A DNA stretch of 64,000 nt. Source: Leyella lascolaii. GTDB taxonomy: Bacteria; Bacteroidota; Bacteroidia; Bacteroidales; Bacteroidaceae. The stretch lies in NCBI RefSeq assembly GCF_900079775.1, contig NZ_LT556034.1:178324-242323 (forward strand), in the 5' to 3' direction. This document shows positions 60,163-64,000 of this stretch, in pieces. The position numbers were made by a program, and so were the translations under genes. Numbering within the stretch: the first letter of the stretch is position 1; each line of letters opens with the position of its first letter. Below the pieces are notes generated by a model. It ran no database searches. It was not told where the DNA came from and saw nothing but the letters and a program-made list of their open reading frames with translations.

Positions 60163-62088
60163 ATGAGAAAACTTTTACTTTCGTCGTTTGTGCTTTTCAG
60201 TGTCATGCTGAACGCACAGACAAGTTTCAAGAGCGGTCTGCTCACCTATACTGTAACGGGTGAGGGGACAGTTGAAGTGTCGGGTGCCGACAGCAAGGAC
60301 GCCTCCGGTGAGCCCGTGACCGACTATGTTATACCCGAAAAGGTTGAGAACGGAGGAGTGTCGTACAGTGTCACAGCCATAGGCGAGGAAGCCTTCCATT
60401 GGAGCGACCTCAAGTCGGTGACTCTTCCTCAGACCATCGAATCAATCAAGCGTTCGGCTTTCAATACGGCGCGGAACCTCACTTCCATAACGCTTCCTGC
60501 CGGACTGAAGCATATAGGAGAATATGCTTTCGACTATGCCGGACTCACATCCATAAAGATTCCCGACTCGGTTGAGGATATAGGGGGCAACGCTTTCTTC
60601 GCCTGCGGTTCGCTTGCCACGGTGGAGCTGGGCAGCGGTCTGAAGTCAATAGGTGAGGCGGCGTTCTACAAGTGCGCGTTCTCTGAGATAGAGTTGCCTG
60701 AAGGTGTGACGAGCATTCCCACCGCCCTGTTCTACAACTGTGCCAATCTGAAGTCGGTGAAGCTGCCTTCCGGTCTGAATACCATCGGCAAGCGTGCGTT
60801 CCGCGAGTGCACCTCCCTCGCCTCGATAGACCTTCCTTCAAGCGTGAGCTACATAGGTGAGGACGCGTTCCTCATGTGCACCGCGCTCACGAGCCTGCAA
60901 CTTCCGGCGTCGCTCGAGGAAGTGGGAGTGAACTTTATAGCCAACACCGGCATCACCACTCTCACCGTGGAGAGCGGCAACGAGAACTTCGTGGCAGACG
61001 GAGGAGTGATATACAGCACCAACAGGAAAGTGCTCTACGCCGCACCGACAAAAGGACTCTACGAGCTTACTCTTCCGAAATCGTGCATCGGCATATACGG
61101 CGGCGCGTTCTCCGGCAGTGAGATAAAGAAGGTGACCCTTCCCGAAGGATTCCTCGCGGTGGACAACTACGCTTTCTGCGAGTCGGCTCTCGAGAGCATA
61201 AACCTGCCGTCGTCGATGGTGATGATAGGCGAGCAGGCTTTCGCAGCCACGCAGCTCACGGAGGTGACACTGCCCGAACGCACGGAGACACTATACAGCG
61301 CGGCTTTCGCGGGATGTGAGAAGCTGACCACAGTAACAATCCCCTCTGGACTCAGATACATCAGCAACCGCGTGTTCTTGGGCTGCACCGCGCTGAAGAC
61401 AATCAACTGTCTGGGTGCCACCCCGCCCGAACTTGAAGAGATATACGAACCGTATGAGGACCAGTTCTACGGCGTAAGCGGAGCCACACTCTACGTGCCG
61501 AAGGGCTGTGCGGCATCCTACCGCGACGCAGGATACGGCACGTCGCTCACAATAGAGGAGACAGACAAGGGCGTGTTCACGCACGTGTCTACCACTCCCG
61601 CTGCCGGAGCCAAGGTGGAGCCGGGCTGGATGCCGATGTCGGTTGAGGTGGAGTTTGCCGAGCCTGTCACCGTTGTCAACGTCTCGCCTTACGCAAGTCT
61701 GTTCGACGGTCAGCTTGCGGGAGGCAGGGAGATACTGCCCGACGACGGATGGAAAGCCACTGTGAGCGACAAGAGCAAGAACACGCTCGTGGTCTGGGGC
61801 TCCGACTACGACGGATTCACAAACGCCTTCAAGGCTGAGAAAGGACACGGCTACACTGCCGTAATACCTGCCGGAGTGGTGAAGAACGCTGCTGGCGAGC
61901 TCAACGGACAGATAGTCATCAGGTTTGTCTGCGACGAGTCGACGGGCATAGTAAGCACGGACGCTCCGGCAGACGTGAAGGTCACGGCACGCTACGACCT
62001 CAACGGGCGCAAGCTTGACAAGGCAGTCAGGGGCATCAACATCGAGAGACTGTCTGACGGCACTGTGCGCAAGGTTGTCGTGAAATGA
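60163..62088 (+). CDS. BspA-like leucine-rich-repeat surface protein with T9SS-type end
   Basis: The start at 60163 gives MRKLLLSSFVLFSVMLNAQ and 641 residues; 15 upstream codons are not conserved-looking. After the signal peptide about 15 LRR_5 (BspA/TpLRR) units run from about residue 55 to 430, with the recurring pattern LTSITLPxxLKxIGxxAF. They include an interruption with GVIYSTNRKVLYAAP typical of BspA proteins. An Ig-like/SbsA-like region (about 460-590) follows, and the end ARYDLNGRKLDKAVRGINIERLSDGTVRKVVV is sorting-domain-like. BspA proteins of oral Bacteroidetes bind fibronectin or other bacteria. Adhesion is inferred, not shown. Confidence 0.88.
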   Translation: MRKLLLSSFVLFSVMLNAQTSFKSGLLTYTVTGEGTVEVSGADSKDASGEPVTDYVIPEKVENGGVSYSVTAIGEEAFHWSDLKSVTLPQTIESIKRSAFNTARNLTSITLPAGLKHIGEYAFDYAGLTSIKIPDSVEDIGGNAFFACGSLATVELGSGLKSIGEAAFYKCAFSEIELPEGVTSIPTALFYNCANLKSVKLPSGLNTIGKRAFRECTSLASIDLPSSVSYIGEDAFLMCTALTSLQLPASLEEVGVNFIANTGITTLTVESGNENFVADGGVIYSTNRKVLYAAPTKGLYELTLPKSCIGIYGGAFSGSEIKKVTLPEGFLAVDNYAFCESALESINLPSSMVMIGEQAFAATQLTEVTLPERTETLYSAAFAGCEKLTTVTIPSGLRYISNRVFLGCTALKTINCLGATPPELEEIYEPYEDQFYGVSGATLYVPKGCAASYRDAGYGTSLTIEETDKGVFTHVSTTPAAGAKVEPGWMPMSVEVEFAEPVTVVNVSPYASLFDGQLAGGREILPDDGWKATVSDKSKNTLVVWGSDYDGFTNAFKAEKGHGYTAVIPAGVVKNAAGELNGQIVIRFVCDESTGIVSTDAPADVKVTARYDLNGRKLDKAVRGINIERLSDGTVRKVVVK

Positions 62089-62147
62089 CATGCCTGACGG
62101 CTGGAGGCGTGCCTGCGCGACGGCACGATAAGGCATATGAATGAAAG

Positions 62148-62196
62148 GAGACAGACGTATGGGAACATATCTTCCTGACGTCTGTCTCTCTTTTTT
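62148..62196 (+). terminator. Terminator after LRR gene
   Basis: GAGACAGACGT (62148-62158) pairs with ACGTCTGTCTC (62178-62188), followed by TCTTTTTT. Confidence 0.9.
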
Positions 62197-62424
62197 GTCC
62201 GGAGAGTTCATTGCGGACGCGCTTGCAATGAACCGTCATCCGTTCCTTTCTGTCTGGAAAAACGCCACGCGACGCGCCGGCAGTGCGACGTCCGCCGCCG
62301 CACACAGCCGTCTTTCCGTGCATTATAAGTCATTTTCTGCAAATAAATACATCCGTGTTGTGCTGCGGACGAAAATAATCGCTAACTTTGTGTGCTATAT
62401 ACAGACTCATAAAAAACACGACTT
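62197..62424 (+). promoter_or_regulatory. Intergenic region with -7 box for SGNH hydrolase gene
   Basis: The box TAACTTTGT at 62383-62391 fits TAnnTTTG. A TTG at 62358-62360 could be part of a -33 element. The leader is about 28 nt. Nothing else recognisable is in this gap. Confidence 0.6.
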
Positions 62425-63285
62425 ATGATTATGAAAAACATCCTACGCAGGTCAGCGGCTTATCTCATGGCGACGCTCATACTGCTCGCACAACTCATAC
62501 CTGTGCCTGCATTTGCCTTGCGCGGTGCCGGTTCTGACGGCGCAAACCTTTCTGACAGCCGGTGGCGTGGACGCCGCGTGGCATTCCTTGGAGACTCCAT
62601 CACCGACCCGCATCACGTGGGCACCACCCGCTGCTACTGGGAGTTTCTTGCCGACATGCTCGGTATAGTGCCGCTGGTGTATGGCGTCAACGGCCATCAG
62701 ATGAGCGACCTGTACGGTCAGGCACAACGTCTGCTCGCCGAGCAGGGCGACAGTGTGGACGCCATAGTGGTGTTCGCCGGAACAAACGACTATAACGGCG
62801 GCGTGCCACTTGGCGAATGGTATGATACGGGCGAGCGCGAGACCGTTGTGGGCGGAGGCGTGAAGACAGTGCGTAAATACCGCACGCCCGTGATGAGCGG
62901 AGCCACGTTCAGAGGCAGGATAAACATGCTGATGGACTTTCTGAAGACCCATTATCCCGACAAACAGATAATGATGCTCACTCCGATACACCGCGCCTAC
63001 GCATGTTTCGGACCGGACAACGTCCAGCCTGACGAGCGGTTTGCCAACAGCGTCGGCGCTTTCTTCGACGAATATGTGGATGCCGTGAGGGAGGCGGCTG
63101 GTGTGTGGGCAGTGCCCGTGATAGACCTCAACAGCCTGAGCGGACTCTATCCGCTCAACGACTCGTTCGTCCACTGTTTCAGCAACGGCAAGACCGACCG
63201 CCTGCACCCCAACGCCGAAGGGCACAGACGCATGGCTCTGACCATCGCCTGCCAGATGATGGCGTTGCCTGCGACGTTCGACTGA
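62425..63285 (+). CDS. Secreted SGNH/GDSL hydrolase
   Basis: This 286-residue exported esterase-type protein has a signal peptide (about 1-32) and the four SGNH blocks: AFLGDSITD with nucleophile S58, GVNGHQ (oxyanion Gly about 87-90), GTNDY with N121, and DRLHPNAEGH with D258 and H261. Family members deacetylate polysaccharides or hydrolyse lipids and thioesters; the substrate here is unknown. A second ATG two codons in (62431, MKNILRR) is an equally likely start. Confidence 0.87.
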   Translation: MIMKNILRRSAAYLMATLILLAQLIPVPAFALRGAGSDGANLSDSRWRGRRVAFLGDSITDPHHVGTTRCYWEFLADMLGIVPLVYGVNGHQMSDLYGQAQRLLAEQGDSVDAIVVFAGTNDYNGGVPLGEWYDTGERETVVGGGVKTVRKYRTPVMSGATFRGRINMLMDFLKTHYPDKQIMMLTPIHRAYACFGPDNVQPDERFANSVGAFFDEYVDAVREAAGVWAVPVIDLNSLSGLYPLNDSFVHCFSNGKTDRLHPNAEGHRRMALTIACQMMALPATFD

Positions 63286-63620
63286 CCGGCGGCGGAGCGG
63301 CAGGCATGTCACCGGACGCCTTGTCCTTGCTGCCCGTGCAGCCGTGACAGCATTCCCGTTTTGACGGTTTTTCCGGCGTAAAGACACATCTATGCCAGAT
63401 ATGATTTATAATATCGTTTTATATTTTATATCTGATTATGATTGAATATTCTTAATCATACTACGGCTGAATGTTAAAACAATGCCGTGAATGCGCGTGT
63501 TTCTCCGCACCGAATGCTTTTCCGCACGTTATACCGCGTGTTTTTCAGCTTTTCCGCAATGTGCTGACCGCCAGACGGTTGGGCGGAAAGAACGCGTCCT
63601 CATGATATTTTTCTTTTTAC
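63286..63620. other. Intergenic region after SGNH gene, before array 3
   Basis: This stretch of 335 bp has no convincing gene. AT-rich sequence (63395-63480) is followed by GCTTTTCC-containing stretches (63517 and 63548) that resemble array units but do not keep the 22-bp phase. Confidence 0.45.
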
Positions 63621-63861
63621 GGAACGGGCTTTTCCATGATGCGGAAAAGCCCGTTCCGCAGTGTTACAAAGCCTCTTCCGGACGATGGAACGGTCTTTTA
63701 CGTGAGACGGAACGGGCTTTCCGGCACACCGGATACCTCCGGAAGGCATGACGGCAAAGTGCTTTCGGTGCGTCTGAATGCGTTTTCCTGCCCCGTCATC
63801 ATGTTTCCGCAGCATCGCGGCATGGCTTTTACTGGCATGTGTTTTAACTTAAAACTGTTAA
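63621..63861. repeat. 22-bp phased palindromic repeat array 3, with AT-rich end unit
   Basis: Eleven exact 22-bp steps. Cores include GGAACGGGCTTTTCC (63621), GGAAAAGCCCGTTCC (63643), TACAAAGCCTCTTCC (63665), GGAACGGTCTTTTAC (63687), GGAACGGGCTTTCCG (63709) and GGCATGGCTTTTACT (63819), with decayed but in-phase steps at 63731-63818. The final step (63841) carries TTAACTTAAAACTGTTAA (63844-63861), which differs from the array 1 end unit at one position. Confidence 0.88.
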
Positions 63862-64000
63862 TTGCGGGGACGCTTACACAGTTGAGTGGGAGTGGGGCGG
63901 ATGGCGCATAAACGCGCCGGGATTTTCTTGCATGGCTCTCTGGGCGGTGTGGGACATGAATCCGTAAAACTGGTATATATGTCCGTCAAAGAGGTATTGT
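63862..64000. other. Right edge of window
   Basis: The last 139 bases contain no gene I can support. A short inverted repeat GGCGCATAAACGCGCC lies near 63903. Confidence 0.4.

Noticed and set aside
63621-63861. CRISPR array
   Set aside because: Repeats are 15-bp palindromic cores with only 7-bp spacers and strong degeneration, far from CRISPR dimensions, and no cas genes are present.
1-64000. tRNA, rRNA or riboswitch genes
   Set aside because: I looked through the intergenic gaps for tRNA-like cloverleaf arms and conserved riboswitch cores and found none I could support by eye. A covariance-model search would be decisive.

Overview
The window looks like chromosomal DNA of a Bacteroidales bacterium, most likely Prevotellaceae. 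Four kinds of evidence support this: a SusC/SusD pair, Bacteroidetes-type -7 promoter boxes (TAnnTTTG), several secreted proteins that end in type IX secretion (T9SS) sorting domains, and the Bacteroidetes layout of the division and cell-wall cluster. The species cannot be named from this sequence alone.

Layout. 1-451: the 3' end of an ISAon1/ISL3-like transposase abuts the 3' part of a DNA alkylation repair gene. 534-3096 (minus): a secreted TIM-barrel/crystallin-like protein, an O-methyltransferase and aroQ. 3361-19741 (minus): a complete dcw cluster read as mraZ-rsmH-ftsL-ftsI-murE-mraY-murD-ftsW-murG-murC-ftsQ-ftsA-ftsZ-yqeY, with a probable MraZ operator in front of mraZ. 20560-22441 (plus): two acyltransferases resembling the glycine-lipid synthesis pair. 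22743-24581: a secreted GH2 enzyme, convergent with dgt. 26334-31128 (plus): dut, a TPR protein, a DUF4292-type lipoprotein and an EnvC-like murein hydrolase activator. 31273-36052: an M20 deacylase, ogt and gyrB. 36424-57331: a surface and carbohydrate region with a small sorting-domain protein, a LamG-GDPD protein, an orphan rhamnosidase N-terminal module, a GH76 multidomain endomannanase, a clan GH-D glycosidase, a C10 protease split by an in-frame stop, a SusC/SusD/lipoprotein operon and a GH92 mannosidase. 57460-63285: pnp, a BspA-like LRR protein and an SGNH hydrolase.

How the genes fit together. GH76 (endo-alpha-1,6-mannanase family), GH92 (exo-alpha-mannosidase family), SusC/SusD and the surface lipoprotein suggest a locus for alpha-mannan or mannoprotein use. 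The C10 protease and the clan GH-D enzyme may be accessories. The dcw cluster gives meso-DAP peptidoglycan (DNPR motif in MurE) and the divisome.

The most unusual content is intergenic. Three arrays share a 22-bp phased, near-palindromic unit (consensus GGAAMRGSCTTTTCC plus a 7-bp spacer) at about 20079-20340, 32907-33060 and 63621-63861. Two of them end in the same AT-rich unit, TTAACTTAAAAYTGTTAA. A second family is a REP-like hairpin followed by about 55 bp of conserved sequence and a -7 promoter box. It occurs in front of the M20 deacylase, ogt and the clan GH-D gene, each time pointing at the gene, and so looks like a dispersed promoter module.
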